Positions 8,544 through 16,743 of a stretch of DNA of 64,000 nucleotides are shown here, piece after piece. The notes below the pieces were generated by a model, which saw only the letters and a list, made by a program, of their open reading frames with translations, had not been told where the DNA came from and searched no databases. This stretch comes from Flavobacteriaceae bacterium Ga0077528 (GTDB taxonomy: Bacteria; Bacteroidota; Bacteroidia; Flavobacteriales; Flavobacteriaceae), in assembly GCA_001464475.1 (NCBI GenBank), contig LNDX01000001.1, positions 806,001 through 870,000 of the forward strand. Direction: 5' to 3'. The first letter of the stretch is position 1, and every line of letters starts with the position of its first letter. The position numbers and the translations under genes were made by a program.

Positions 8544-9428
8544 TTAATTTCGTTTATCTTCACCCCAAAGAAGTTTATTTCTTAATGTTTTTAAGAAAGT
8601 TTCGTTTGGAATTTCAACCATATTAATCTTAAAAGGAGTTTTTCTAATAATTAATTCTGCATTGTTATTAAGAGTTGCAATTCTAGAATCTAATGAAACT
8701 AAATATTGTTCCTCTCTACCTGAAACTTTCAATTTAATTTCTGTGTCATCAGGAATTACCAATGGACGTGCATTCAAATTATGAGGTGCAATAGGAGTAA
8801 TTACTAGTCCTTTAACTTCTGGAGTTAAAACTGGTCCACCACAACTTAAAGAATAACCTGTTGAACCTGTTGGTGTTGAAATAATTAATCCGTCTGCCCA
8901 ATAGGAATTTAAATGTTCACCATTTAATGAAGTGTCAATTGTAATCATCGAAGTAGTGTCTTTTCTGCTTACCGTTACTTCATTCATTGCAAAATTCAGT
9001 TCATTGATTTGTTCGTTTTCTGGATTACATTCTAAGCTAAGTAGCGTTCTTTCAGAAAGTGTATATTCTTTTTTCAATACAATTTGTAAAAATGTCTCAA
9101 TATTTTCTTTTTGAACTTTGGCTAAAAACCCTAGTCGTCCTGCATTAATTCCCAATATTGGAATGCCAGAATCTCTAACGTAGGTTGCTGCTCTTAGCAT
9201 AGTACCATCTCCACCAATACTAATAAGTAAATCAAAACTTGAGTTTAAACATTTGTAGTCATTAAATGTTTTATACTCTTTTTTCAGAATTTCTTCATCA
9301 TATAATATTTTGAGAAATTTTTCTTCTATGACCAATTCAACATTATTGTTATTAAAAAATAAAAAAATGTCTCGAATAATTGGTCGAGTATCGTTTTGAT
9401 AATATTGTCCGAAGATAGCAACTTTCAT
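8544..9428 (-). CDS. nadK: NAD kinase
   Basis: A 294-residue ATP-dependent NAD kinase that makes NADP. The GGDGT motif (residues 72-76, ISIGGDGTMLRAA) and the second signature TPTGSTGYSLSCGGPV are both intact, and the beta-sandwich C-terminal domain is complete. Cytoplasmic. It follows the CBS-domain gene by 3 bases on the same strand, so the two should be cotranscribed; a CBS gene next to nadK is a familiar arrangement in flavobacteria. Start at ATG 9428 gives MKVAIFGQYY, the expected first strand. Confidence 0.96.
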   Translation of the reverse strand: MKVAIFGQYYQNDTRPIIRDIFLFFNNNNVELVIEEKFLKILYDEEILKKEYKTFNDYKCLNSSFDLLISIGGDGTMLRAATYVRDSGIPILGINAGRLGFLAKVQKENIETFLQIVLKKEYTLSERTLLSLECNPENEQINELNFAMNEVTVSRKDTTSMITIDTSLNGEHLNSYWADGLIISTPTGSTGYSLSCGGPVLTPEVKGLVITPIAPHNLNARPLVIPDDTEIKLKVSGREEQYLVSLDSRIATLNNNAELIIRKTPFKINMVEIPNETFLKTLRNKLLWGEDKRN

Positions 9429-9431
9429 TTT

Positions 9432-10091
9432 CTAGATGTTTAAATATTTATCCAAATAATCGGAACGTTCTCTCAAACTGTTCAAATAATTATCTTCATG
9501 ATGCTCTGAAACTATTTCATAATTATATCTTCTAAAGGTTTGAATGATGTCATTCATGCTTCCAAGTGCAATTTTTATTGTTATTTGAACACTTTCAACA
9601 TCTGCTTCAGAAACAAATAATCCCAAAAGTTTACCATTATTGCTTTCAACAATTTGTGCAATTTGACTCATAGAATAATCTATAAGACTCTTTTTTACGA
9701 CAATAATGCCACCTTGTTCTTTAAGAAATGGAGTTTCATGAAAAAATTTCACAATATCTTCTAGTTCATAATATCCTAGATAAGAATTTTCTTCATCTAA
9801 AACAGGTACTATATTGGTATGGTTTTTAGCAAAAACTTCCAAAACATCTAGCCATATCATATTTTTTCTAGCGAAGAATCCTTCCAAAGTATATTTGTAG
9901 TCAGCTACTTTTTTATCAATGTCAAAAGTCTCTACATCATCTGCAGCAATGCTTCCAATATAAATACCTTCATTTAAAACGGAAAAGTGAGAATAAGGAA
10001 CATCTAAAAAAAAGTCTTGAACATCAGCAATAGTTTGCTGACTATCAATGGCTTTGTAATCATTAGTTATATAATCTGTAATTTCGGTCAT
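9432..10091 (-). CDS. CBS-domain protein
   Basis: A 219-residue cytoplasmic protein with two CBS motifs in the first ~130 residues (YKAIDSQQTIADVQDFF through YIGSIAADDV, then WLDVLEVFAKNHTNIVPVLD with YLGYYELEDIVKFF). CBS pairs usually bind adenine nucleotides. The last ~80 residues (GGIIVVKKSLIDYSMSQIAQ and SVQITIKIALGSMNDIIQTFRRYNY) resemble an ACT-like regulatory fold. Its target is unknown. Being 3 bases upstream of nadK suggests a link with nucleotide cofactor levels, which is inference. It diverges from pdxJ across a 112-base gap. Confidence 0.85.
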   Translation of the reverse strand: MTEITDYITNDYKAIDSQQTIADVQDFFLDVPYSHFSVLNEGIYIGSIAADDVETFDIDKKVADYKYTLEGFFARKNMIWLDVLEVFAKNHTNIVPVLDEENSYLGYYELEDIVKFFHETPFLKEQGGIIVVKKSLIDYSMSQIAQIVESNNGKLLGLFVSEADVESVQITIKIALGSMNDIIQTFRRYNYEIVSEHHEDNYLNSLRERSDYLDKYLNI

Positions 10092-10157
10092 AGCAATTAA
10101 TCAATATTTGTTGCAAAATAATCAAATTTTAGGATATAAATCCTTATTTTAACTTTG

Positions 10158-10165
10158 TATTTTTG
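10158..10165 (+). promoter_or_regulatory. pdxJ: -7 box (TATTTTTG) for pdxJ
   Basis: Exact TAnnTTTG 38 bases before the ATG at 10204. No TTG at 17-23 bases upstream. Confidence 0.45.
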
Positions 10166-10203
10166 TAATCAGAATTTCAAAAATGAAATTTTCAAAAAAA
10201 GTT

Positions 10204-10917
10204 ATGACAAAATTAAGTGTAAATATTAATAAAATAGCAACCTTACGTAATGCACGTGGAGGAAATGTTCCCGATTTATTACAAGTTGCAAAAGATATTC
10301 AAAAGTTTGGAGCGCAAGGAATTACTATTCATCCTCGTCCAGATGAACGTCATATTCGTTATCAAGATGCTCGAGATTTAAAACCGATTGTTTATACAGA
10401 ATTCAATATTGAAGGCAATCCACAACACAATTTTATTGATTTGGTTTTGGAATGTAAGCCCGAGCAAGTTACTTTGGTGCCTGATGCTATTGGTGCTATT
10501 ACATCTTCTGCTGGTTGGGATACTGTAAAACATCAATCTTATTTAACAGAAGTAATTCAAGAATTTCAGCGTAACGGAATCAGAACATCAATTTTTGTTG
10601 ATCCAATATTAGAAATGATTGAAGGTGCAAAAGCAACAGGAACTGAAAGAATTGAGCTTTACACAGAAGAATTTGCATATCAATATGGTTTAGGAAATTT
10701 GAAAGGTATTGAACCTTATACTAAAGCGGCAGTTTTAGCAAATGAATTAGGATTAGGTATCAATGCTGGTCACGACTTAAGTTTGGATAATATCAAATTT
10801 TTCAAGGAAAATATTCCAGGATTATTAGAGGTTTCTATAGGTCATGCTCTAATTTCTGAGGCCTTATACTTAGGATTGGATAATGTTGTTAATATGTATT
10901 TGCAAAAATTGAAGTAA
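10204..10917 (+). CDS. pdxJ: Pyridoxine 5'-phosphate synthase
   Basis: A 237-residue TIM-barrel enzyme that condenses 1-deoxyxylulose 5-phosphate with 3-amino-2-oxopropyl phosphate in the DXP-dependent vitamin B6 route. Recognised from TKLSVNINKIATLRNARGG at the N-terminus, GITIHPRPDERHI, CKPEQVTLVPD and GINAGHDLSLDNI. The start at 10204 is preferred over an in-frame ATG at 10183 because family members begin at the TKLSVNINK strand. An alpha/beta hydrolase gene follows after one base, so the pair is probably one transcript. Confidence 0.96.
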   Translation: MTKLSVNINKIATLRNARGGNVPDLLQVAKDIQKFGAQGITIHPRPDERHIRYQDARDLKPIVYTEFNIEGNPQHNFIDLVLECKPEQVTLVPDAIGAITSSAGWDTVKHQSYLTEVIQEFQRNGIRTSIFVDPILEMIEGAKATGTERIELYTEEFAYQYGLGNLKGIEPYTKAAVLANELGLGINAGHDLSLDNIKFFKENIPGLLEVSIGHALISEALYLGLDNVVNMYLQKLK

Positions 10918-10918
10918 A

Positions 10919-11677
10919 ATGTTGCATTCAAGGACAGAAGGAGAAGGAAAACCATTGCTGATAATTCACGGATTTTTAGGAATGTCTGACAATTGGAAAT
11001 CTTTTGGAGCTTTATATGCTGCCAAAGGATTTCAAGTTCATATTTTAGATTTGAGAAATCACGGTAAAAGTTTTCACTCAGAAGATTTTAGTTATGATAT
11101 AATGGCTCAAGATGTTTTAGAATATTGTCAAAATCATAATTTGAATCAAGTTTCTATAATAGGTCATTCTATGGGAGGAAAAGTAGCCATGCTTTTTGCA
11201 ACCAATTATCCAGAAATGGTAGAAAAATTAATTGTAGCCGATATTGGTCCAAAATATTATGCACCACATCATCAAGACATATTAGCAGGATTGAATGCAG
11301 TAGATTTTACTTCAAAGCCAGACAGGTCTTCAGTAGAAGAAATTTTATATCCTTTTATTCCTGATTTTGGGACACGTCAATTTCTAATGAAAAATTTATA
11401 TTGGAAAGAGCCAGGACAATTAGATTTCCGTTTTAATTTGAAAGTTTTTAATGATAAAATTAAAGTAATTGGAACGGCTTTGCCAGAAGAAGCTCAATTT
11501 GAAAAACCAACACTATTCATTCGTGGTGGTAATTCAAGGTATATTCTAGATACAGATTTACCTGAAATAAAAAAACATTTTCCTAACTTTGAATTAGCAA
11601 CAATTCCAAATGTAGGACATTGGCTCCATGCAGAAAATCCGCAGTTGTTTTTTGAGGAAACTATAAAATTCTTATAA
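10919..11677 (+). CDS. Alpha/beta hydrolase (YbfF-like esterase)
   Basis: A 252-residue cytoplasmic alpha/beta hydrolase. The oxyanion-hole region LLIIHGFLGMSDNWKSFG, the nucleophile elbow IGHSMGGKVA (catalytic Ser) and the C-terminal VGHWLHAENP (catalytic His) are all present, with a cap region between. It resembles E. coli YbfF, an acyl-CoA/palmitoyl esterase, but the natural substrate is not known. The ATG follows the pdxJ stop by one base, indicating cotranscription. Confidence 0.88.
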   Translation: MLHSRTEGEGKPLLIIHGFLGMSDNWKSFGALYAAKGFQVHILDLRNHGKSFHSEDFSYDIMAQDVLEYCQNHNLNQVSIIGHSMGGKVAMLFATNYPEMVEKLIVADIGPKYYAPHHQDILAGLNAVDFTSKPDRSSVEEILYPFIPDFGTRQFLMKNLYWKEPGQLDFRFNLKVFNDKIKVIGTALPEEAQFEKPTLFIRGGNSRYILDTDLPEIKKHFPNFELATIPNVGHWLHAENPQLFFEETIKFL

Positions 11678-11682
11678 TAAAA

Positions 11683-11710
11683 AAAACCCTTTTCAATCGA
11701 AAAGGGTTTT
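11683..11710. terminator. Bidirectional terminator between convergent genes
   Basis: Perfect 12-bp stem AAAACCCTTTTC / GAAAAGGGTTTT with a 4-base loop, A-tract left and T-tract right. It ends the hydrolase gene (+) and the T9SS gene (-). Confidence 0.9.
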
Positions 11711-11730
11711 GAAAAAAAACTAATATAAAT

Positions 11731-12672
11731 TTAGTTTTTAATAAGCTTTTTAACTGCAATTCCAGAATCGGTTGTGATATTCATAAAGTAAACGCCAGAA
11801 TTCAATTCATTTATATCTATTTGAACTTCTGTAAGATTATTTACTTTTACAGTTTTAACAGTTCTTCCGTTAATGTCATTGATTGTAACATTTGTAAATG
11901 CATCATTAGCATTGTTTGAAATAGTTACAAAATTGTTTGCTGGATTTGGATATGCACTGAATTTTTGAGATAAAGATTCGTTTACACTTAAACCAGTTGT
12001 TGTAACTTTAAAATCGTCAACCATAAACATGTAGGCATCTGGTGAAACACATTGAATACCAAAACGAACCGTTTGACCATTATAAGGATTCAATAGTGTC
12101 GAAGAAATTACTCTTTCTTCCCAAGCTGGATATGGAGCAGTTAATGCAGTTGGATTACCTGCTAAGTATACAAATTGAGAAGGTAGTGGATCACTAGAAC
12201 CAACAAATATTGCCACTCTGTAACGTTCTAAACCATAAGAGCTAGATAACGATTTTGCCCAAAAACTCAATACATTTCCAGAAGATCCTAGTGTAATAGG
12301 CGGACTAATCAACCAATCATTGTTTGCGGTTACTGGTGCAGCAGGTACTCCTGCCCAACAAGCGGCAACTTTAAGACCAGTTCTTGGATCAAAATTTCTA
12401 AGATCAGCACCAGTTGCTGCATTAGTCACACCTGCAACAGAAGGATTAAAAATCATAAATGCTTGAGGGTCTCCTGCATTTGGCCATGGCGTTGCTCCAG
12501 TTGGAAGACCACCGGTGTAAGTATTTAGTAAATCAACATCAATAACGCCCCAACTTCCAAAATTAGAAATTGTAAAGTCAGCATAAGTTTCAAAGCTATC
12601 TTCATAAATAGTTGTTTGTGCATTTGAACTTATTGCACCAATCATTAAAAAAGAAAGTAATAGTTTTTTCAT
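11731..12672 (-). CDS. T9SS-secreted protein with choice-of-anchor J domain and type A sorting domain
   Basis: A 313-residue secreted protein. Residues 1-18 form a signal peptide (MKKLLLSFLMIGAISSNA). The body (about 20-215) matches a cleaved-adhesin/choice-of-anchor J jelly-roll: YEDSFETYADFTISNFGSW, NNDWLISPPITLGSSGNVLSFWAKS, and MFMVDDFKVTT. The last ~80 residues are a type A T9SS sorting domain: FSAYPNPANNFVTISN, VTINDINGRTVKT, and LNSGVYFMNITTDSG ending KKLIKN. The protein should be exported and attached to, or released from, the cell surface. The ligand or substrate is unknown. Confidence 0.88.
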   Translation of the reverse strand: MKKLLLSFLMIGAISSNAQTTIYEDSFETYADFTISNFGSWGVIDVDLLNTYTGGLPTGATPWPNAGDPQAFMIFNPSVAGVTNAATGADLRNFDPRTGLKVAACWAGVPAAPVTANNDWLISPPITLGSSGNVLSFWAKSLSSSYGLERYRVAIFVGSSDPLPSQFVYLAGNPTALTAPYPAWEERVISSTLLNPYNGQTVRFGIQCVSPDAYMFMVDDFKVTTTGLSVNESLSQKFSAYPNPANNFVTISNNANDAFTNVTINDINGRTVKTVKVNNLTEVQIDINELNSGVYFMNITTDSGIAVKKLIKN

Positions 12673-12695
12673 ATCATAAAATTTAAGTTAATATG

Positions 12696-12703
12696 CAAAT
12701 CTA
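12696..12703 (-). promoter_or_regulatory. -7 box (TAGATTTG) for the T9SS protein gene
   Basis: Exact TAnnTTTG on the minus strand, 23 bases before the ATG. No TTG at the usual distance. Confidence 0.45.
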
Positions 12704-12760
12704 AATAAAAAATTTTATATTTAATTTTTTTTAATATATTTATAACTTAATTTTTTAATT

Positions 12761-13105
12761 ATGAATCTAATATTAAGAATTATTTCAACATCCTTACTAG
12801 TCATGGTTATTTCTTACCTTATGAAAGGAGTTGTGGTTGACGAGTTTTCTACAGCATTAATTGTTGCAATTGTGCTAGGATTGTTGAACTTTTTTGTAAA
12901 ACCAGTGCTAGTGTTGTTTACTTTGCCAGTGACCGTTTTTACTCTTGGACTTTTTTTGCTGGTTATCAATGCGATAATCATTCTATTGTGCGACCATTTT
13001 GTAGATGGATTTGATGTAAACGGATTTTGGACAGCCTTGTTCTTTAGCATCATTTTATCGCTTTCACAATCATTAGTTTATAAACTTACGGAAGACAAGA
13101 AATAA
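12761..13105 (+). CDS. Small four-helix membrane protein (phage holin family 4 / YvlD-like)
   Basis: A 114-residue protein made almost entirely of membrane segments (about residues 4-24, 30-50, 56-78 and 90-107). The motif VVVDEFSTALIVAIVLGLLNFFVKPVLVLFTLPVTVFTLGLFLLVINAIIILL matches, in pieces, the YvlD/holin-4 superfamily, which is chromosomal and widespread despite its name. There is no lysin or other phage gene nearby, so I do not read it as prophage. Function unknown. Confidence 0.82.
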   Translation: MNLILRIISTSLLVMVISYLMKGVVVDEFSTALIVAIVLGLLNFFVKPVLVLFTLPVTVFTLGLFLLVINAIIILLCDHFVDGFDVNGFWTALFFSIILSLSQSLVYKLTEDKK

Positions 13106-13130
13106 TACTTTTAAAATCAATAAAATAAAA

Positions 13131-13161
13131 TTGGTTGGGTTGTAGAAATGTTATAATTTTG
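13131..13161 (+). promoter_or_regulatory. tig: Promoter of tig (TTG-N20-TAATTTTG)
   Basis: Both elements of the Bacteroidota promoter are present: TTG at 13131-13133 and TAATTTTG at 13154-13161, spaced by 20 bases. The -7 box ends 34 bases before the tig ATG. Confidence 0.65.
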
Positions 13162-13169
13162 CAACCCAA
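13135..13169. repeat. Inverted repeat across the tig promoter
   Basis: Perfect 8-bp arms TTGGGTTG (13135-13142) and CAACCCAA (13162-13169), 19 bases apart and flanking the -7 box. This is the geometry of an operator or of a hairpin in the leader; neither is proven. Confidence 0.4.
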
Positions 13170-13195
13170 TTTTAGTATGTATAAAACACGAAGAA

Positions 13196-14530
13196 ATGAA
13201 TATTACAAGAAATAATGTAGATGCATTAAATGCTGTAGTAACTGTAGAGGTTTCTAAAGCTGATTATGCTCCAAAAGTAGAAAAAGTATTAGCAGATTAT
13301 CGTAAAAATGCAGCGATTCCTGGTTTTAGAAAAGGTGCTGTACCAATGAGCTTAATCCAAAAACAATACGGAAAAGCAATTTTATTGGAAGAAGTAAACA
13401 AAGTTTTACAAGAAAATCTAAACAGATATTTACAAGAAGAAAAATTAGATATTTTAGGAAATCCACTTCCTGTTGTAACAGAAAGTTTTAATTGGGATGC
13501 TGAAGATTTCAAATTTGATTTCGAATTAGGTTTAGCTCCAACATTCTCTGTTGATTTAGCAGCTAAAAATGATGTAGTTCAATACAAAATCATTGCAGAC
13601 GATACAATGTTGAACGCTCAAGTTGCAAGAATTCAAAAACAATATGGTAAAATAGTTTCTGCAACTGTTGTTGCAGAAGGGAATGATGTTTCTGGAATTT
13701 TTACAAACGAAGAAAAAGGAATCAATAACAGATCGACTTTAGATATGGAATTGTTTGCTGATGCAAAAACAGCAAAATTGTTCTTAGGTAAAAAAGTTGG
13801 CGATGTCGTGACATTAAAAACTAAAGGTTTATTCAATGATGACCATAAATTAATGGATGTTTTGGCTATTGGTCACGATGATGTTCATGGTTTAGATATT
13901 GAAGTTACTTTTACAATTGATGAAGTTGTTGCAAGCGAGCCAGCTGAGTTAAACCAAGAATTATTCGATAAATTATTCGGACCTGGTGTTGTAAATTCAT
14001 TGGAAGAGTTGAAAGCAAAAATCAAAGAAGATGCTGAGCAACAATTCGAACAACAAGCGAATCAAAAGTTCTTAAATGATGTTACAGAATCATTAATTGC
14101 TAATACAAAATTTGATTTACCAGCGGCATTTTTGAAAAAATGGATACAAACTGCTGGTGAAAATCCATTAACAGCAGAACAAGCTGAAGAAGAATATGCA
14201 AAATCTGAAAACGGATTGCGTTACCAATTAATCGAAGGTAAAGTAATGGCAGATAATAATCTTCAAATTACTTTCGAAGAATTAAAAGATTTTACTTCAG
14301 GTTTAATCAAAAAACAAATGGCGCAATTCGGACAAATGAATCCTACAGATGAAGATGTTCAAGGAATTGTTGCTAGAGTTATGTCTAATCAAGATGAGGT
14401 AAAACGTCTTTCAGAGCAAGTAATGAGCGAAAAAATGTTGAACCTTTACAAAGAAAAAGTAAAAGCTAAAACAAAAGAAGTTAATTACGAAGAGTTTATT
14501 AAAGCAATGTATGGTGAACTAAACCACTAA
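13196..14530 (+). CDS. tig: Trigger factor
   Basis: A 444-residue ribosome-associated chaperone. The N-terminal ribosome-binding domain carries PGFRKGAVPMSLIQKQYGKA, which aligns with the GFRxGxxP signature. The middle PPIase-like domain (about residues 150-240) is divergent: it keeps KVGDVVTLKTKGLF but I cannot see a full FKBP active site, as is common in Bacteroidota. The C-terminal helical arms fill the rest. It precedes clpP and clpX, giving a folding/degradation cluster; a terminator and a separate promoter lie between tig and clpP. Confidence 0.94.
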   Translation: MNITRNNVDALNAVVTVEVSKADYAPKVEKVLADYRKNAAIPGFRKGAVPMSLIQKQYGKAILLEEVNKVLQENLNRYLQEEKLDILGNPLPVVTESFNWDAEDFKFDFELGLAPTFSVDLAAKNDVVQYKIIADDTMLNAQVARIQKQYGKIVSATVVAEGNDVSGIFTNEEKGINNRSTLDMELFADAKTAKLFLGKKVGDVVTLKTKGLFNDDHKLMDVLAIGHDDVHGLDIEVTFTIDEVVASEPAELNQELFDKLFGPGVVNSLEELKAKIKEDAEQQFEQQANQKFLNDVTESLIANTKFDLPAAFLKKWIQTAGENPLTAEQAEEEYAKSENGLRYQLIEGKVMADNNLQITFEELKDFTSGLIKKQMAQFGQMNPTDEDVQGIVARVMSNQDEVKRLSEQVMSEKMLNLYKEKVKAKTKEVNYEEFIKAMYGELNH

Positions 14531-14555
14531 TTGTAAAAGATAATTTATTATATTT

Positions 14556-14590
14556 GAGCGTCAAAGTCAATTGATTTTGACGCTTTTGTT
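14556..14590 (+). terminator. Terminator of tig
   Basis: Perfect 9-bp stem AGCGTCAAA / TTTGACGCT (14556-14564, 14575-14583) followed by TTTGTTTT. The loop itself contains the palindrome TCAATTGA. Confidence 0.85.
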
Positions 14591-14599
14591 TTCAGACAG

Positions 14600-14630
14600 T
14601 TTGTCACTTATAATAAAAGGAACGACATTT
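14600..14630 (+). promoter_or_regulatory. Probable clpP-clpX promoter (TTG-N20-GACATTTG)
   Basis: TTG at 14600-14602 and GACATTTG at 14623-14630, a one-mismatch -7 box, with a 20-base spacer. It leaves an unusually long leader of about 75 bases before the clpP ATG. Confidence 0.45.
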
Positions 14631-14709
14631 GCAATAAAGAAATAAATTATAAGTTTAGTCCAACAACTTTAAACTTTTAAACATATAAACTTTTAAACTA
14701 TATTTTAAA

Positions 14710-15366
14710 ATGAACTACGGAAAAGAATTTAAAAAATTCGCTACTAAGCATCATGGAGTAAATAGCTTGTACTACGATAAAATGGTCGCTAGTTTAACGC
14801 CTTATATTATTGAAGAACGCCAATTAAATATTTCGCAATTAGACGTTTTCTCTCGTTTAATGATGGATAGAATCATCTTCATGGGAACAGGAGTTGATGA
14901 TTATATGGCAAATATCATTCAAGCACAATTATTGTTTTTAGAATCAGTTGATGCTTCTAAAGACATTCAAATTTATATCAATTCTCCAGGTGGAAGCGTT
15001 TATGCAGGTCTAGGAATTTATGACACTATGCAATACATCAAACCAGATGTTGCAACAATTTGTACAGGAATGGCAGCTTCAATGGGAGCCGTTTTACTTT
15101 GTGCTGGTGCAGCTGGAAAACGTTCGGCATTACCACATTCAAGAGTAATGATTCATCAACCTTCAGGTGGCGCTTCAGGAGTTGCAACCGATATGGAAAT
15201 CAACTTGAAAGAAATGTTGAAATTGAAAAACGAGTTGTATGAAATAATTTCAAACCATTCAGGTCAAACTTTCGAAAAAGTTCATAGAGACTCTGAAAGA
15301 GATTATTGGATGATTGCTGATGAAGCAAAAGAATACGGAATGATTGATGAAGTTTTAAGAAGATAA
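14710..15366 (+). CDS. clpP: ATP-dependent Clp protease proteolytic subunit
   Basis: A 218-residue serine protease that forms the tetradecameric chamber of Clp. The catalytic triad is visible: Ser124 in GMAASMGAVLL, His149 in RVMIHQPSGG and Asp198 in SERDYWM. The IYINSPGGSVYAGLGIYD oxyanion strand is intact. The first ~35 residues form an N-terminal extension compared with E. coli, with a long propeptide-like segment. clpX follows after 79 bases containing a repeat, so they are presumably cotranscribed. Confidence 0.97.
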   Translation: MNYGKEFKKFATKHHGVNSLYYDKMVASLTPYIIEERQLNISQLDVFSRLMMDRIIFMGTGVDDYMANIIQAQLLFLESVDASKDIQIYINSPGGSVYAGLGIYDTMQYIKPDVATICTGMAASMGAVLLCAGAAGKRSALPHSRVMIHQPSGGASGVATDMEINLKEMLKLKNELYEIISNHSGQTFEKVHRDSERDYWMIADEAKEYGMIDEVLRR

Positions 15367-15370
15367 TAAA

Positions 15371-15437
15371 GTTGGAAGATAGAAGCTGGAAGTTGGGTGT
15401 TTTCTCATCTTCCAGCATCCATCTTCCAGCATCCAAC
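15371..15437. repeat. Small repeat between clpP and clpX
   Basis: The right half is a perfect 14-bp tandem duplication of ATCTTCCAGCATCC (15407-15420, 15421-15434). The left half (GTTGGAAGAT...GCTGGAAGTTGGG) is an imperfect inverse of it, so the spacer can fold into an imperfect hairpin. It leaves only 8 bases before the clpX ATG. Confidence 0.7.
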
Positions 15438-15445
15438 CCAAAAAG

Positions 15446-16678
15446 ATGGCAAAAGAAAAATTAGAATGTTCCTTCTGCGGAAGAAAAAAACCGGAAACCA
15501 ATTTATTGATTGCCGGAATTGACGCGCACATTTGCGACCGCTGTATTGAACAAGCACATGGAATTATTTTAGAAGAATTAAAAACCAATTCCAATGCAAA
15601 AATAGCTACCGATTTAGTTTTGCGTAAGCCAAAAGAAATCAGAGCATTTCTTGACGAATATGTTATTGGTCAAGAGCAAACCAAAAAAGTAATGTCGGTT
15701 GCAGTTTACAATCACTACAAACGATTAATGCAACAACAAGTTGCCGAAGATGTTGAAATTGAAAAATCAAACATCATTATGGTAGGACAAACAGGAACCG
15801 GAAAAACATTAGTAGCAAAAACTATTGCACGTATGTTAGATGTTCCATTAGCTATTGTTGACGCGACTGTTTTAACCGAAGCTGGTTATGTTGGAGAAGA
15901 TGTGGAAAGTATTTTAACACGTTTGCTTCAAGCTGCTGATTATGATGTTACTAAAGCAGAAAGAGGCATAGTTTTCATCGACGAAATTGATAAAATTGCT
16001 CGTAAAAGTGATAATCCATCAATAACTCGTGATGTTTCTGGTGAAGGTGTACAACAAGCCTTATTGAAATTATTGGAAGGAACCGTTGTTAATGTACCAC
16101 CAAAAGGAGGAAGAAAACATCCAGACCAAAAATTTGTTGAGGTAAATACTCAAAATATATTATTCATCGCTGGTGGAGCTTTTGACGGAATCGAAAGAAT
16201 CATTTCGAAACGTTTAAACAGAACCGCTGTTGGATATTCAACTTCAAGAAATGTTGATAATATCGATAAGGATAATTTGTTACAATACATCATCCCAAAA
16301 GACATCAAGGATTTTGGTTTGATTCCTGAAATTATTGGTCGTTTGCCAGTATTAACCCACATGGATCCTTTAGATAAAGAAACGTTACGTTCTATTCTAA
16401 CCGAACCAAAAAATGCTTTGATAAAACAATACGAAAAGTTATTTGCTATGGATGATGTAAAATTCACCATCACCAACGAAGCTTTAGATTACATTGTAGA
16501 AAAGGCATTAGAATACAAATTAGGTGCACGTGGATTGCGTTCGTTATGTGAGGCAATCTTAACCGATGCTATGTATGAATTACCAAGTTCGGATGATAAG
16601 TCTTTAGAAATTGATAAAGAGTACGCCGAACATACCTTGAATAAAAATTTATTGAAACGATTGGAAATTGCTTCATAA
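15446..16678 (+). CDS. clpX: ATP-dependent Clp protease ATP-binding subunit ClpX
   Basis: A 410-residue AAA+ unfoldase that feeds substrates to ClpP. The N-terminal zinc-binding domain has Cys8, Cys11, Cys30 and Cys33 ([10 protein letters not shown]...CDRCIEQ). Walker A GQTGTGKT is at about residues 114-121, Walker B is [13 protein letters not shown], and the pore loop AGYVGEDVE is present. The ClpP-docking IGF-type loop would be around KSLM-equivalent [11 protein letters not shown], which is conserved. Length is standard. A strong terminator follows. Confidence 0.97.
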   Translation: MAKEKLECSFCGRKKPETNLLIAGIDAHICDRCIEQAHGIILEELKTNSNAKIATDLVLRKPKEIRAFLDEYVIGQEQTKKVMSVAVYNHYKRLMQQQVAEDVEIEKSNIIMVGQTGTGKTLVAKTIARMLDVPLAIVDATVLTEAGYVGEDVESILTRLLQAADYDVTKAERGIVFIDEIDKIARKSDNPSITRDVSGEGVQQALLKLLEGTVVNVPPKGGRKHPDQKFVEVNTQNILFIAGGAFDGIERIISKRLNRTAVGYSTSRNVDNIDKDNLLQYIIPKDIKDFGLIPEIIGRLPVLTHMDPLDKETLRSILTEPKNALIKQYEKLFAMDDVKFTITNEALDYIVEKALEYKLGARGLRSLCEAILTDAMYELPSSDDKSLEIDKEYAEHTLNKNLLKRLEIAS

Positions 16679-16688
16679 CTAAAATATA

Positions 16689-16722
16689 AAAACCCGATTC
16701 TGAAATTTCAAAATCGGGTTTT
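16689..16722. terminator. Bidirectional terminator after clpX
   Basis: Perfect 11-bp stem AAAACCCGATT / AATCGGGTTTT with a 12-base loop, between convergent clpX (+) and the receptor gene (-). Confidence 0.85.
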
Positions 16723-16743
16723 ATTTTACAACTAATCTCTAAA

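Noticed and set aside
12761..13105. Phage holin-family annotation as evidence of a prophage
   Set aside because: The protein is a chromosomal four-helix membrane protein with no lysin, capsid, integrase or attachment site nearby.
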